DNA from: Trichomonas vaginalis G3
Lineage: Eukaryota > Parabasalia > Trichomonadida > Trichomonadidae
Assembly: GCF_026262505.1 (NCBI RefSeq)
Contig: NC_067205.1
Location: forward strand, 620,001-684,000
Direction of reading: 5' to 3'
DNA: 64,000 nucleotides
Both the position numbers and the translations under genes were made by a program. The stretch's first letter is position 1. Every line of letters begins with the position of its first letter. Positions 1 to 9,480 of the stretch are shown one piece after another. The notes under the pieces were generated by a model. It made no database searches. It saw only the letters and a list, made by a program, of their open reading frames with translations, and had not been told where the DNA came from.

Positions 1-90
1 TATCTAACCTTCTACCCTAAACATTATTTTTGTCTGATTTTACGATGAAATCATGACAAAACATTTACGAAGAAGTCTTGACAAAACATA

Positions 91-330
91 TACGATGAAA
101 TTCATGAGTTTTCTACGATGTTAGAAAACATGTTAGAAAAGGTGTTAGATCTAACATTCTAACATAAACATTATTTTTTGGTCATTTACGCTCATTACGA
201 AGAAGTCATGACAAAACATTTACGATGAAATTCATGAGTTTTCTACGATGTTAGAAAACATGTTAGAAAAGGTGTTAGATCTAACATTCTAACATAAACA
301 TTATTTTTTGGTCATTTACGCTCATTACGA
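91..330. repeat. Two direct copies of a 120-base unit with palindromic module
   Basis: Bases 91-210 and 211-330 are nearly identical. Each holds two TGTTAGA heptamers 12 bases apart, the perfect palindrome TGTTAGATCTAACA (143-156 and 273-286 for the two copies, allowing a small shift), an inverted TCTAACA and then TAAACATT. A partial copy of a related module (arm CTACCC, then TAAA) is cut by the window start at 1-31. Confidence 0.75.
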
Positions 331-508
331 TGAAATCATGACAAAACATTTACGAAGAAGAAGTCTTGACAAAACATTTACGAAGAAGTCTTGACAAAAC
401 ATTTACGAAGAAGTCTTGACAAAACATTTACGAAGAAGAAGTCTTGACAAAACATTTACGAAGAAGAAGTCTTGACAAAACATTTACGAAGAAGAAGTCT
501 TGACAAAA
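326..508. repeat. Subterminal tandem array
   Basis: About six to seven tandem copies of a unit reading roughly ATTTACGAAGAAGTCTTGAC plus AAAAC. Some units carry an extra GAA, giving 25- and 28-base versions. Similar sequence on the other strand sits beside the module at about 52017-52050, so the unit is a Maverick family repeat and not host satellite DNA. Confidence 0.75.
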
Positions 509-539
509 CATGAAAACATATATAATGTTTTCGACCAAG

Positions 540-624
540 AAGACTAACAATTTTCCGAATAAAAACTTCATTATACTCATTCATCCTCAGGGCTAGAAGG
601 CACGAAGTGCCTGGAAGCCCCACT
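540..624 (-). repeat. Maverick terminal inverted repeat
   Basis: Read on the minus strand this matches 19252-19340: AGTGGGGCTTCCAGGC, a short hairpin, TCTAGCCC, then a long stretch containing TTTTTATTCGGAAAATTG. The hairpin AGGCAC-GAA-GTGCCT is at about 599-613. Confidence 0.85.
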
Positions 625-2026
625 TCCTTTTTTTTTTTTTTTTTTTTTTTTTAAATGCATTTCAAATATTCTTGATTGAAAGAGAATTTTTTAACCAATT
701 TAAAAATTCATGAATTTTTCAAGTTACATATAATAAAGAGAATCATATTATCTATGATATTTAAAATTTACTACAGTTTCTATAAAATTCCATTTCTGTT
801 TAGAAAAATTTCATTAAATAACGAAATTTCGCAAGAAAATATGAAAGTAGATAAGTCTAAGCATTACTGTACTGTTGAAAAAGGATTTGACCGAGAAATT
901 TTGTCGTCCAATTCATGAAAATAGGAAATTTCTTTCGAAAGGTTATTAAGTTTCGGCAAATCTATGAGGAAAATAAACGGTTATCATATAAACTCTATAA
1001 ATTCAAAACGAATAAATAAGTTAGCTTGTACGATAAATTTTTAGAGAGAAATTGAACATGAAAGTGATTCAGATTTCCTAATAAATGTTTAATTCATATA
1101 GCGTATATTATTACAATGCTTTAATTACAATAAGATTTTGGTTCTCTTTAGAAAAGTTGCGTGTTCTCAAAAGTGTTTATATTTTGACATGTTTGACAAT
1201 TTCGAAATAATTTAAGAAATGATTATATTTTATGAATTGTTGTAGAATCCCTAAAAATTAGAATCTTAAAAAACTGACACTTGTTTCTCAAAAGTTAAAA
1301 TGAATTTAAAATTGGTTACTAGTGTTGAACAATATAGCGGCAAAATTCGGAGTGTTTTGACAGTTATTGTCATCGTTAAGAGATTTTGGTATAGTTGTAT
1401 ATAATATCTGATGCTGGATTATAAAATCAAATTTCTGCGGCTTTTTGAGCAATCGCCTCATTTTTGTAAAATAAAAGTGACATATGATAGTGACTCAGAG
1501 GCTAATAATACTTGAAATTAAACCGTGTATATTCTAGTCTTAATTTGGATTTAATTTTTTGTTTTATTATTTTTCAATTCACTCAAAAAAATTGAAAAGA
1601 TTGAGAACAACCTACAATTTAATCGTAAACTGCCCAAATTTGTTATGGTTATATTTATATGGATAATCAGTGTTATATGATTAGATCAAATATGAACAAA
1701 GTGTATTTATGTTGGGGAAGTGAGTTTACATATCATTCTAACTAATTTATTCAATTTTGAATTGAGTTGAAAAGTAGACACTCTAATTTTAATATAATGA
1801 TAAATTTTAGCTGATGATTGATAATATCACTCACCGAATCATCAAACGGCCAAATAATTTGAATTCATTTAAAATTACCCAGCCGAATTTTAATCATTAA
1901 ACTGTCTATAATAAAAATCCTGCATTGGTGAGCTTGGCTAATTTCATTCCTGACCATTCAATTTTAAGATATATTCAATTGTATATTTTTTGAATACTTT
2001 TTCAATAAATCTAATTAATTTCAACA
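625..2026. other. Gene-free host spacer
   Basis: Starts with a run of about 25 T just outside the Maverick end, then 1.4 kb of AT-rich sequence. An 80-codon open frame near 676-918 lacks an ATG at its 5' end and has a low-complexity composition; I do not accept it. No RNA gene or repeat was seen. Confidence 0.6.
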
Positions 2027-2503
2027 ATGAAACCAGAACCTCAATCACCAGACCAGCAAACCAAAGCATCTAAATCCAGGTTTTCGATATCAGAAGACAC
2101 TGCACTTAAAATGCTTGTGTCTAAATATGGAACAGATAATTGGGAACTTATTTCTCAATGGATCGGAACCAAAAATGTCAGACAGTGCCATGATAGATGG
2201 TTCTATTATCTATCACCAGAAATCAATAAGAATCCTTGGACAGAAGAAGAAGACCAACGTTTGATTCAGCTGTCAAACCAGTATGGAAGGAGGTGGGTTC
2301 AGATTGCTAAGCATTTCGAAGGAAGGACGGATACACAAATTAAAAACAGAATGAAAGTCCTCCAACGTCGAATTGTGAATGAGCAAGTAATAGAGACCCC
2401 AAATCCAATCCAGAAGCAAGACATTCCTGCCGTGTTGTTTGCTAATGATCATATTATTGATGATTTGTTTAATGAAATTAATGATCAAATCATTCTCTTT
2501 TAA
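2027..2503 (+). CDS. R2R3-type Myb DNA-binding protein
   Basis: 158 residues. Two Myb repeats: about residues 18-65 (SISEDTALKMLVSKYG, then NWELISQWI and RQCHDRWFYYL) and about 69-115 (NPWTEEEDQRLIQL, then RRWVQIAKHF and TQIKNRMKVLQRR). The tryptophans that build Myb helices are visible in the second repeat; the first has phenylalanine at the first tryptophan position. The short acidic tail has no recognisable domain. Trichomonads carry many small Myb proteins, some known to bind promoters of iron-regulated genes; this one's targets cannot be told from sequence. ATG 2027 follows TCAACA, a weak initiator. Likely nuclear transcription factor. Confidence 0.9.
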   Translation: MKPEPQSPDQQTKASKSRFSISEDTALKMLVSKYGTDNWELISQWIGTKNVRQCHDRWFYYLSPEINKNPWTEEEDQRLIQLSNQYGRRWVQIAKHFEGRTDTQIKNRMKVLQRRIVNEQVIETPNPIQKQDIPAVLFANDHIIDDLFNEINDQIILF

Positions 2504-3002
2504 TGAGAATATTTGAATAAATTATTTATCATGCATTTTTAAATTAAGACTTTCATTTTTCAGGAGAATTTAAATATTGGAATGATAACACCTTATATAA
2601 CGGTGTATATTGCTCTTAATGAGGAAATATTGCAGTTCATTATATTAAAGGATCAAAATTTATTGGCTTCCTAATCTGATTATAAGTACAAAGCATACCA
2701 CAAACAGCGAAATAATATTATACAAAGACAAACGTATTTATCTAAAATAAGACCACTTTTTTAACAAAAATGAGTTAATATATTGTAGAACATATGACAG
2801 GATTTTTAATTTCACTATAAGAATATCCCTCATTTGAAGATTGAATCTTCATTTTGATTGCCAACATAACACTATGGCATTATTTGATCAAATTTCCAAA
2901 TAATGTATGAAAATTTTCATTAATAAGCTATAGATTATAAATTCAAATATTATGGGCTTTGAAAATTCTTATAAAAATTGAAGAAAATCGGTAACATTAC
3001 AT
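2504..3002. other. Gene-free host spacer
   Basis: AT-rich sequence between the 3' ends of the Myb gene and of H2A. Nothing beyond possible poly(A) signals (AATAAA-like and TAAA strings) was seen. Confidence 0.5.
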
Positions 3003-3422
3003 TTATTCTTGTGTCTGAGAAGCATCCTTGCCCTTCTTTGGATTGCCAAGGAGGACCTTGTGGATGTGTGGAACAACACCTGCAGAAGCAATTGTGATGT
3101 TGGAGAGTAATTGGTTCAATTCTTCATCGTTACGAACGGCGAGCATGATGTGACGTGGGGAAATACGTGTCTTCTTGTTATCACGAGCAGCGTTACCGGC
3201 AAGTTCGAGAACTTCGACAGTAAGATACTCAAGAACAGCGGCCATGAAGACTGGAGCACCTGCACCGACACGCTCACCATAACGGCCTTCACGGAGGAAT
3301 CTGTGAAGACGGCCGACAGGGAACTGAAGACCGGCACGAGATGAACGTGTCTTTGGATGCTGGCGTTCGCCATCAACGGCTGTCTTTGTTGCTGTCTTCT
3401 TAACACCTTTCTTAGCTGGCAT
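3003..3422 (-). CDS. Histone H2A
   Basis: 139 residues from the ATG at 3422; a longer open frame upstream is non-coding promoter. The histone fold is complete: [20 protein letters not shown], the [20 protein letters not shown] helix, [20 protein letters not shown], and the acidic-patch stretch NDEELNQLL followed by [11 protein letters not shown]. The N-tail begins PAKKGVKK. The tail ends in ASQTQE, so an SQ dipeptide lies four residues before the end; this recalls the H2A.X SQ(E/D) phosphorylation motif but does not match it exactly. Head to head with H2B, 166 bases apart, the usual arrangement for co-expressed nucleosome dimer partners. A TCATTA initiator lies about 15 bases upstream of the ATG. 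Confidence 0.97.
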   Translation of the reverse strand: MPAKKGVKKTATKTAVDGERQHPKTRSSRAGLQFPVGRLHRFLREGRYGERVGAGAPVFMAAVLEYLTVEVLELAGNAARDNKKTRISPRHIMLAVRNDEELNQLLSNITIASAGVVPHIHKVLLGNPKKGKDASQTQE

Positions 3423-3588
3423 TATGAAATAATGAGAAAAAAACGACCCCGCCAAAAATTCCAATAATTCTACTGTGGTCCAAAATGGCAAAATTGGAAA
3501 AATATAAAAATGTCATTTTAAACCCTCAATATTTTACACTATATGAAGATTTTTTTGGCGCGGAAAAAGAACATTTCATTAATTTAGA
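3423..3588. promoter_or_regulatory. Divergent H2A/H2B promoter with two E2F-like sites
   Basis: Each gene has a TCATTA initiator within about 15 bases of its ATG (H2B: 3576-3581). Inside lie two inverted, similar motifs: CCCCGCCAAAAA at 3447-3458 and TTTTTTGGCGCGGAAA at 3551-3566, both close to the E2F consensus TTTSSCGC. The symmetric placement fits joint S-phase control, but that is inference. Confidence 0.6.
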
Positions 3589-3978
3589 ATGTCTTCCAAG
3601 AAGCCAGCCTCTAAAACACCAACTGAGAAGAAGCCAGCCGTCGAGGGTGTCGATGCTGCCAACGCTGCTAAGCAAGATAAGAAGCTCCGCCACAAGAAGC
3701 GTGCTGAAACATTCTCCTCCTACATCTTCAAGGTTCTTAAGCAGGTCCACCCAGATATCGGTATCTCCAACAAGGCTATGATGGTTATGAACTCCTTCGT
3801 TACAGATATCTTCGAACGTATCGCCCAAGAAGGTGCTCGCCTTGTCGATATGAACGAACGTAACACACTTGGTTCCCGCGAAGTTCAGACAGCTGTTCGT
3901 CTTGTTCTTCCAGGCGATCTTGCCAAGCACGCCGTTTCCGAAGGTGGCAAGGCCGTCGCTAAGTTCAACGCTGAGTAA
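3589..3978 (+). CDS. Histone H2B
   Basis: 129 residues. The lysine-rich tail (about 1-38) is followed by the histone fold: [40 protein letters not shown], then [20 protein letters not shown] and [19 protein letters not shown], ending KAVAKFNAE where many H2Bs end in AVTKYTSSK. Forms the dimer with H2A. Stop codon TAA is part of a TAAA string, the arrangement expected for trichomonad poly(A) signals. The codon use is strongly biased to C-ending codons compared with neighbours, as in highly expressed genes. Confidence 0.97.
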   Translation: MSSKKPASKTPTEKKPAVEGVDAANAAKQDKKLRHKKRAETFSSYIFKVLKQVHPDIGISNKAMMVMNSFVTDIFERIAQEGARLVDMNERNTLGSREVQTAVRLVLPGDLAKHAVSEGGKAVAKFNAE

Positions 3979-4339
3979 ACATTGTTATTAGTGCAGACAA
4001 AATTAATATACTCTTTTTAAACATGAATCTTAAAAAAAAAATATGAAATGAAATATAAATAAATTGATTGGATCTATAAATGTTTTTGTTACTCTAGAAA
4101 AGCAACAAATAAAAACATTCATTAGATTTAGATTGGATTTGAATTAAATTTTATGATAAAAATTGAAAAGGGCTCCCACACTAAGGGCAAATCGCAAAAC
4201 CTGCTCATATTAAGTATAGAATTACTTATATGCGGGAATATAATAAATTTAAAAAAAATTAAAAAGATAATAAAGTTATGAAAAAGAGCACATCTTTTTA
4301 GTCAAATATGTGATTTATTGAGATATCAGGATAATATGT
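3979..4339. other. Gene-free spacer between convergent H2B and eIF4A ends
   Basis: AT-rich, with TAAA strings that could serve as poly(A) signals for both convergent genes. Nothing else seen. Confidence 0.5.
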
Positions 4340-5572
4340 TTAAACTGACTGGTTTGCATCGTTAACAACGTCGTTAATATCAGCTGGGAGCTCAGCGATT
4401 TGTGTTGAGTAGAAATGCTCGAGATCTCTGAGCTTTCTCATCTCTCCCTCGTCGCAGATGTTGATTGCGACACCCTTACGACCGTAACGACCTGAACGAC
4501 CGATACGGTGGAGGTATTTTTCGCGTGTAGTTGGAAGCTCGAAGTTGATGACGAGAGTAATCTGTTGGACATCGATACCACGAGCAAGAAGATCTGTTGA
4601 AATGAGGACACGAGAAACGTTGATACGGAAATTCTTCATAATTGTATCACGCTCGACTTGTGTGAGGTTGGAGTGGATAGCAGAAACTGTGAATTTATTA
4701 GCCTCAAGTTCAGATTTGAGGAAATCAACTGTAGCCTTTGAATTGGCGAAAATAACAGCCTTTGTGATATTAAGAGCACCATAGATATCAAGAAGAACAC
4801 TTAACTTGTTTGATGTTTCGCCGACATTGACGTAGAACTGTTTAATACCTTCAAGAGTGAGTTTCTCAGCCTTGACAAGGATTTTGACTGGATTGTCGAA
4901 CAAGTTGGGGATCTTGCTGATTGTGCTCCATGGGATTGTAGCAGAGAAGAGGCATGTCTGGATCTCTGGATCGAGATATTTGCAGATTTCATCAACTGTT
5001 TCTTTGAAGCCCTCGGAAAGCATTTCATCTGCTTCATCGAGAACGAACATCTGTAATTGACCAATCTGAAGGTATCCTTTTGAAATGAGATCAAGAGCAC
5101 GACCTGGTGTGCAAATTGCGACCATTGGCTTTTCTTGTGCCTTTCTCTGATCTTCAGTGACACTTAAGCCACCCTTGAATACTTCGATTGTAATGTTTGG
5201 CATCTTTTCTGAAATTTGCTTGATGAAAATGTAAATCTGATCAACAAGTTCGCGTGTTGGGGCGAGAAGAAGTGCTTGTGTTTCAACAAGTGATGTATCG
5301 ATACGGTTAAGAACACCAATTGAGAATGCGCCTGTCTTACCTGTACCTGATTGTGCTTGAGCAAGAACGTTTCTCTTCTGGCAGATTGGCTTGATAGCAA
5401 GTGCTTGAATATCTGATGGCTGCTTAAAACCGTATGCATAAATACCTCTGAGAAGATTCTCATCTAAATCCATTTGATCAAAATCAAGAATGCGTTCATC
5501 CCAGTTTGGTTCGAATTTTGATGTATCAATATGTCTACCTGGACGAGCGCCACGTGGCCTTCTTCCGGACAT
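4340..5572 (-). CDS. eIF4A-type DEAD-box RNA helicase
   Basis: 410 residues, full length for eIF4A. Visible motifs in order: Q motif around residues 49-56, AQSGTGKT (73-80), PTREL (105-109), TPGR (155-158), DEAD (179-182), SAT (210-212), then STDLLARGIDV and HRIGRSGRYGRKG (from 355). eIF4A unwinds structure in mRNA 5' ends within the cap-binding complex; the close paralogue eIF4A-III/Fal1 acts in nuclear RNA processing, and sequence reading alone does not fully separate them. The short N-terminus is arginine-rich (RRPRGARPGR). ATG 5572 is preceded by CCTTTTTT, as in the eL27 gene of this window. Confidence 0.93.
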   Translation of the reverse strand: MSGRRPRGARPGRHIDTSKFEPNWDERILDFDQMDLDENLLRGIYAYGFKQPSDIQALAIKPICQKRNVLAQAQSGTGKTGAFSIGVLNRIDTSLVETQALLLAPTRELVDQIYIFIKQISEKMPNITIEVFKGGLSVTEDQRKAQEKPMVAICTPGRALDLISKGYLQIGQLQMFVLDEADEMLSEGFKETVDEICKYLDPEIQTCLFSATIPWSTISKIPNLFDNPVKILVKAEKLTLEGIKQFYVNVGETSNKLSVLLDIYGALNITKAVIFANSKATVDFLKSELEANKFTVSAIHSNLTQVERDTIMKNFRINVSRVLISTDLLARGIDVQQITLVINFELPTTREKYLHRIGRSGRYGRKGVAINICDEGEMRKLRDLEHFYSTQIAELPADINDVVNDANQSV

Positions 5573-5573
5573 T

Positions 5574-5583
5574 AAAAAAGGCC
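5574..5583 (-). promoter_or_regulatory. CCTTTTTT motif before the eIF4A start
   Basis: On the minus strand GGCCTTTTTTA directly precedes the ATG. A CCTTT motif overlapping transcription starts has been described in T. vaginalis as a core promoter element alternative to the TCA initiator (from memory). The eL27 gene has CCTTTTT at the same place. Confidence 0.45.
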
Positions 5584-5710
5584 AACCAAACCCTCTGAAT
5601 TAATTGAGAAGTCCAAAAATTTTCATGTTGATTTATCATTAATAGGGTATTATTAATAAGACTAGAAAATTGGTGTGAAAATTTTCCCCTCATGCTGAAG
5701 TAAGTATGTA

Positions 5711-7362
5711 TTAAGGGTGGCTTCCGACCAAATTGTCACTTTTTAGCCCAAGTGAGAAAATTTCGTAATTTATAACCAAGTTTTTTAAAATCTATATTTA
5801 ATAAAGATTCTATTTTTCTTATTAAATTTCAAAAATGAGGGGGTTCGGAATCGTCCACAAATTGCCGAAAGGGTTTTTGCCAGTTTTGAATCCGCTTATT
5901 TTTATCGACCAAAATTATAATAAATATAATTTTCGATAAGTATTCTATCCAAATGATTCTTCAAAAAATTATTTTTCGGATTTTATTCCGTAAAAAAACG
6001 TTACAGAAAACGCCTAGAAAATTTCGAATTTTCCCTAAAAAAATTCAGTGCAGGTCGATTTAAGAGATTTTTCAAAAATAATTAGGGTTGTTAGATTCCC
6101 GACGATAGGTGTCTTGGAAGATTTGCCTGGTGTCATCATAGTGTCTTTAAATCAAAAATTTTATTTTGGAGTTAGTTTTATTGATTTTTCAAAAAAAACA
6201 TTTCTAAAACAAGAAAATAAAACGATAAAATATTTATATTTTATGTAAGGATCTTATATATTTAAAATAAATATCATTTTATTTTTTTCATTGGTGTCTG
6301 TCAAACCATAATACACTATTCAAAAATTCAATGTGTCTTGCGGTTTCAAAAGACACCTTCAAATTGAACGATAGCACAGACACTATTGAATTTTACCCAT
6401 TTTATTTAGTTTTTACCCTTTTTATTTTTAAGAATTAATGACTGAAACAACCGTTTTGCTATGACCTCAATCACTTTTATTTATTATTTTAAATATTATT
6501 TAATTTTATTATTTGAATAGGCCAACTTATATTTGAGAAGCTCAATTTGAGACCACTTAATACATTGAAATATCATAAATATTGAAATATTAAAAAGTGT
6601 ATTTCAAAATATTGAAATTATAAAAATTTATAATACTGAAATTGAGACAAATTAATAAATTCAATGTGTTTTTTTTTTGAAATAACTCTCAAATATTATT
6701 TTTTTGTTTATTTAATGATGAATAAATATGATTGCTTTAGTCAATCATAAAAACTAATTTAAGTTTAAAATAATGAAAGGATAATTTGATCGTTTTTTAA
6801 AATACAATTATTTTTGATGATTTGCAAGAATCTTTGAAAAGAATATAATATAGTTTCTATTTTTGTAAAATTTATCCAAATCATGTATTACATAAATTAC
6901 CATTAAAACGATGAAAGAACCAAAAAGTGTGTTTTGTGTTTTGTTGTTGCGTGTTGGATGCGGGATCCTGTTATTTCCGAAATCGACAAAAAATTTGGAA
7001 ATTTAATTTCCGAAATCAAAATTCTATTAATGTTTTTAATATTCTTATATCAAAAGGATTAAAATTCATTAAGAGAAAAACAATTCTTCTTCTTCAATCT
7101 ATTGGCGCATTTATTTCTACACGCCAATAAGGAAGGGAAAATTATAAGACACCATGGTGTCTTCAAAACGCTAATTTTTGATATTTTTAACAACCCTAAA
7201 AATAATCATATCAGTAGATAGGGTATAATATAGAGGAGCTTTATGAATAACTCAAAATCCGGGAAACTCAATATTCAACGAGAAAAACGCTTAACGAATC
7301 TCACTTTTGGTGTAAACATCACAAAAAATTGAGAGAGATTTCTGGTCGGAAGCCTCCCTTAA
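5711..7362. mobile_element. Non-autonomous DNA element with short inverted ends
   Basis: The ends TTAAGGGTGGCTTCCGACCA (5711-5730) and its inverted match at 7343-7362 differ at one of 20 positions. Flanking or terminal TTAA/TA could be the target duplication, so a piggyBac-like or a Tc1/mariner-like origin are both possible. No open frame inside exceeds about 70 codons, so it has no transposase. A second inverted pair, TTAGGGTTGTTA at 6082-6093 and 7188-7199, lies inside, suggesting a nested element or subterminal binding sites. GTGTCT motifs recur on both strands. Confidence 0.6.
7146..7163. repeat. 18-base perfect palindrome
   Basis: AAGACACCATGGTGTCTT is perfectly self-complementary. Its half-site GTGTCTT also occurs near 6107 and 6330 and inverted near 6350, all within the element with inverted ends at 5711-7362. 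Confidence 0.7.
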
Positions 7363-8081
7363 ATCTGCTCTCAAAATTTTCTATGATCGGTCTCAATTCC
7401 GAAGATTCAGGAAAATATTCGTTTATGAAATGCCCGCGACCAAATTGTTTGGAAAATATGATGTGCAACACATTTAATGCCTCAATTATCATATATTGCG
7501 CATAAATTTGCCTGGTTTACACTAAAATTTTGATCTGTTGTATGGTACACATGTTTAATGATCCAAAATATGTACTTGTTTCTAATAATATAATATTTCC
7601 TTTGAAGATAATGGATGAACTCTGTGATTTTGATTCATTATTGAAATTTTACGCTCTTTTCACTGAGATTGAGATGTTCCACTTAGTTCGAATTGATATA
7701 TTCCATTTAGTATAGTGATCTTTTGAATTAATTAGAAAATTACGCCCCAATTGATTTCACATATGATAAAAAAGAAGTAATGGCCTGTTAATGATCATTA
7801 TTTTCTTCGATTCTATAATAAAATTGATGCAGTGTTGATTATCAATACTTCTTACGTCTGTTTGTATAGATTCAGTTGAGATCAATTTAAAAAGTTAATC
7901 AATTTCTTGAATTTGAATTTTGTTGCTTTAAATAATCAAAATTTATGCACTTTCTATTAATAGATTTTTAAAATTCTTCTAATATAGCATGAAGCTCTTT
8001 GATTTTTTGTTTATTTTTCAGATTTTTTTATTTTCAAATCACGTTTTTTTGTCAAATTGGTGTAAAAAAAATTTTTACTAA
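7363..8081. other. Gene-free spacer upstream of the phosphatase
   Basis: AT-rich sequence. A 61-codon open frame at 7530-7715 has no similarity I recognise and no upstream initiator; not called. Confidence 0.5.
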
Positions 8082-9062
8082 ATGGAAATTCATGAACAAC
8101 TAGAGACTGGATTGAAAAGATTGCATTTGGCTAAGAGTCGTAAGCCTGGAACTTACGTCCGTCTTACTCAGCAATTCTTAATTCAAGTTTGCGATTTGGC
8201 TCTTCCTGTTTTTAAGAATGAAAAGTTTATTCTCAAATTATCAGCACCAATACATGTTGTTGGTGATATACACGGCCAATTTTACGATTTATTGCGCATG
8301 TTTGATTTAATCGGCTTACCAACAAATGAAAAATTTTTATTTTTAGGTGATTACGTTGACAGAGGAACTCAGTCGATAGAAGTTGTAACGTTATTGTTTT
8401 TATACAAGATATTGTACCCAGATAACATTTTCTTGCTTCGCGGAAATCATGAAACAGCAGAAATTAACGAAAATCAAGGCTTTAAAGCAGAGTGTACCAG
8501 TAGGTATTCTCATCGATTATGGCTTGCTTTTAATGAAGTCTTTAAATATTTGCCAATAGGAGCAGTGATTGGCGACAAGATTTTTGCTGTTCACGGAGGT
8601 ATATCGCCTGAAGTTACAGATCTTTCATTCTTTGATTCAGTTGAAAGACCAATTGCATCACCAGTTGGAGCAATTTTAGATTATATGGTTTCTGATCCAG
8701 ATCCATACAAACTTAAATGGGACAAAAAACCTCGTGGAGCATCATACGTTTATGGTGCCCCACAAATTCACGAATTTTTAGATGCAAATAATTTAGAAGT
8801 ACTAGTTAGAGGTCACGAGATGGTTGAAGACGGATTTGAATTCCCCTTCGAGCCTGATCGTTGTACTGTTACAGTATTCTCAGCCCCTTATGGGCAAAGC
8901 AATAAAGGCGCAGTAATGAATATTGATCAGAACTATTGCTGTACTTTTACTGAAATTCCACCACTAGAAAGACGCATTGGAAGAGGAAGAAATAGCATTC
9001 TTGATGATATTCTTGCTCCAATGACAAGTCTTTCAAAATCATTGCCAAAGAAAACCTGGTAA
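8082..9062 (+). CDS. PPP-family serine/threonine phosphatase, PP1-like but divergent
   Basis: 326 residues, normal for a PP1 catalytic subunit. Metal-binding motifs are all present: GDIHGQ (61-66), GDYVDRG (89-95), RGNHE (120-124), HGG (171-173) and RGHE (243-246). The two-metal active site hydrolyses phosphoserine and phosphothreonine. Odd points: the loop that reads SAPNYC in PP1, PP2A and calcineurin reads SAPYGQSNKGAV here, shorter and without the cysteine; it forms part of the toxin-binding and substrate surface, so sensitivity to microcystin or okadaic acid may differ. The C-terminal 30 residues are basic. Likely cytosolic or nuclear; regulatory partners unknown. Confidence 0.92.
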   Translation: MEIHEQLETGLKRLHLAKSRKPGTYVRLTQQFLIQVCDLALPVFKNEKFILKLSAPIHVVGDIHGQFYDLLRMFDLIGLPTNEKFLFLGDYVDRGTQSIEVVTLLFLYKILYPDNIFLLRGNHETAEINENQGFKAECTSRYSHRLWLAFNEVFKYLPIGAVIGDKIFAVHGGISPEVTDLSFFDSVERPIASPVGAILDYMVSDPDPYKLKWDKKPRGASYVYGAPQIHEFLDANNLEVLVRGHEMVEDGFEFPFEPDRCTVTVFSAPYGQSNKGAVMNIDQNYCCTFTEIPPLERRIGRGRNSILDDILAPMTSLSKSLPKKTW

Positions 9063-9470
9063 TCCTTTATTGTTTTTGTGTATGTATCTACATGTTAATA
9101 AAGATGTTTATTTATTAAATATATTAAAAATGCAATAATCTTCAAAAATATTTTCTATAATTTCATTAGATCTAAAGAACTAACAATATGGGTCGTCATC
9201 TCCATACTAATGCTAACTCATATTACATTATTAGAGATCTTTAGCGATACTCAACATATTGTCACTTTTTGAAATACACAAAATTTCCTCAATGCATAAA
9301 AACACTCACTTTACTATTGAGAAAAAGCATTCAATTAGAATGGATTGGATTAGTGGACAAGCATCAAACTCTCGTTATTGTTATCGATGAATTGATGTAA
9401 TAAAGTATCTTGCTGTTGCATTCAATCAGATTTTTTTGTATTTGTGGCTAAATTCTCTCTAAAATTTGTG
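9063..9470. other. Gene-free spacer
   Basis: AT-rich. A TAAA string follows the phosphatase stop. Nothing else is seen until the initiator of the next gene. Confidence 0.5.
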
Positions 9471-9480
9471 TCACTTTTCA
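9471..9480 (+). promoter_or_regulatory. Initiator deciding the NSUN2-like start
   Basis: TCACTTTTCA immediately precedes ATG 9481 and matches the trichomonad initiator TCA(+1)Y(T/A). Transcription from the A at 9473 makes ATG 9481 the first start codon; the in-frame TTG at 9466 lies upstream of the transcript. Confidence 0.65.

Larger units (their letters stand above)
1..624. mobile_element. Right end of a Maverick (Polinton) element
   Basis: The last 624 bases of a Maverick whose body lies left of the window. It ends at 624 in the complement of AGTGGGGCTTCC, the same terminus that opens the next element at 19252 in the opposite orientation, so the two elements face each other across the host gene island. 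No gene is visible. The segment is a 120-base direct repeat followed by a short tandem array and the terminal inverted repeat. The other end, and so the target duplication, cannot be checked here; the six bases after the end are TCCTTT. Confidence 0.8.

Noticed and set aside
676-918. 80-codon open frame right of the first Maverick
   Set aside because: Starts at a non-ATG codon, low-complexity composition, no initiator motif, no family.
3111-3406. Open frames overlapping H2A on both strands
   Set aside because: Shadows of the C-rich histone coding sequence.
9466-9480. Upstream TTG start for the NSUN2-like protein
   Set aside because: The TCACTTT initiator lies after it; ATG 9481 is the first codon in the expected transcript.
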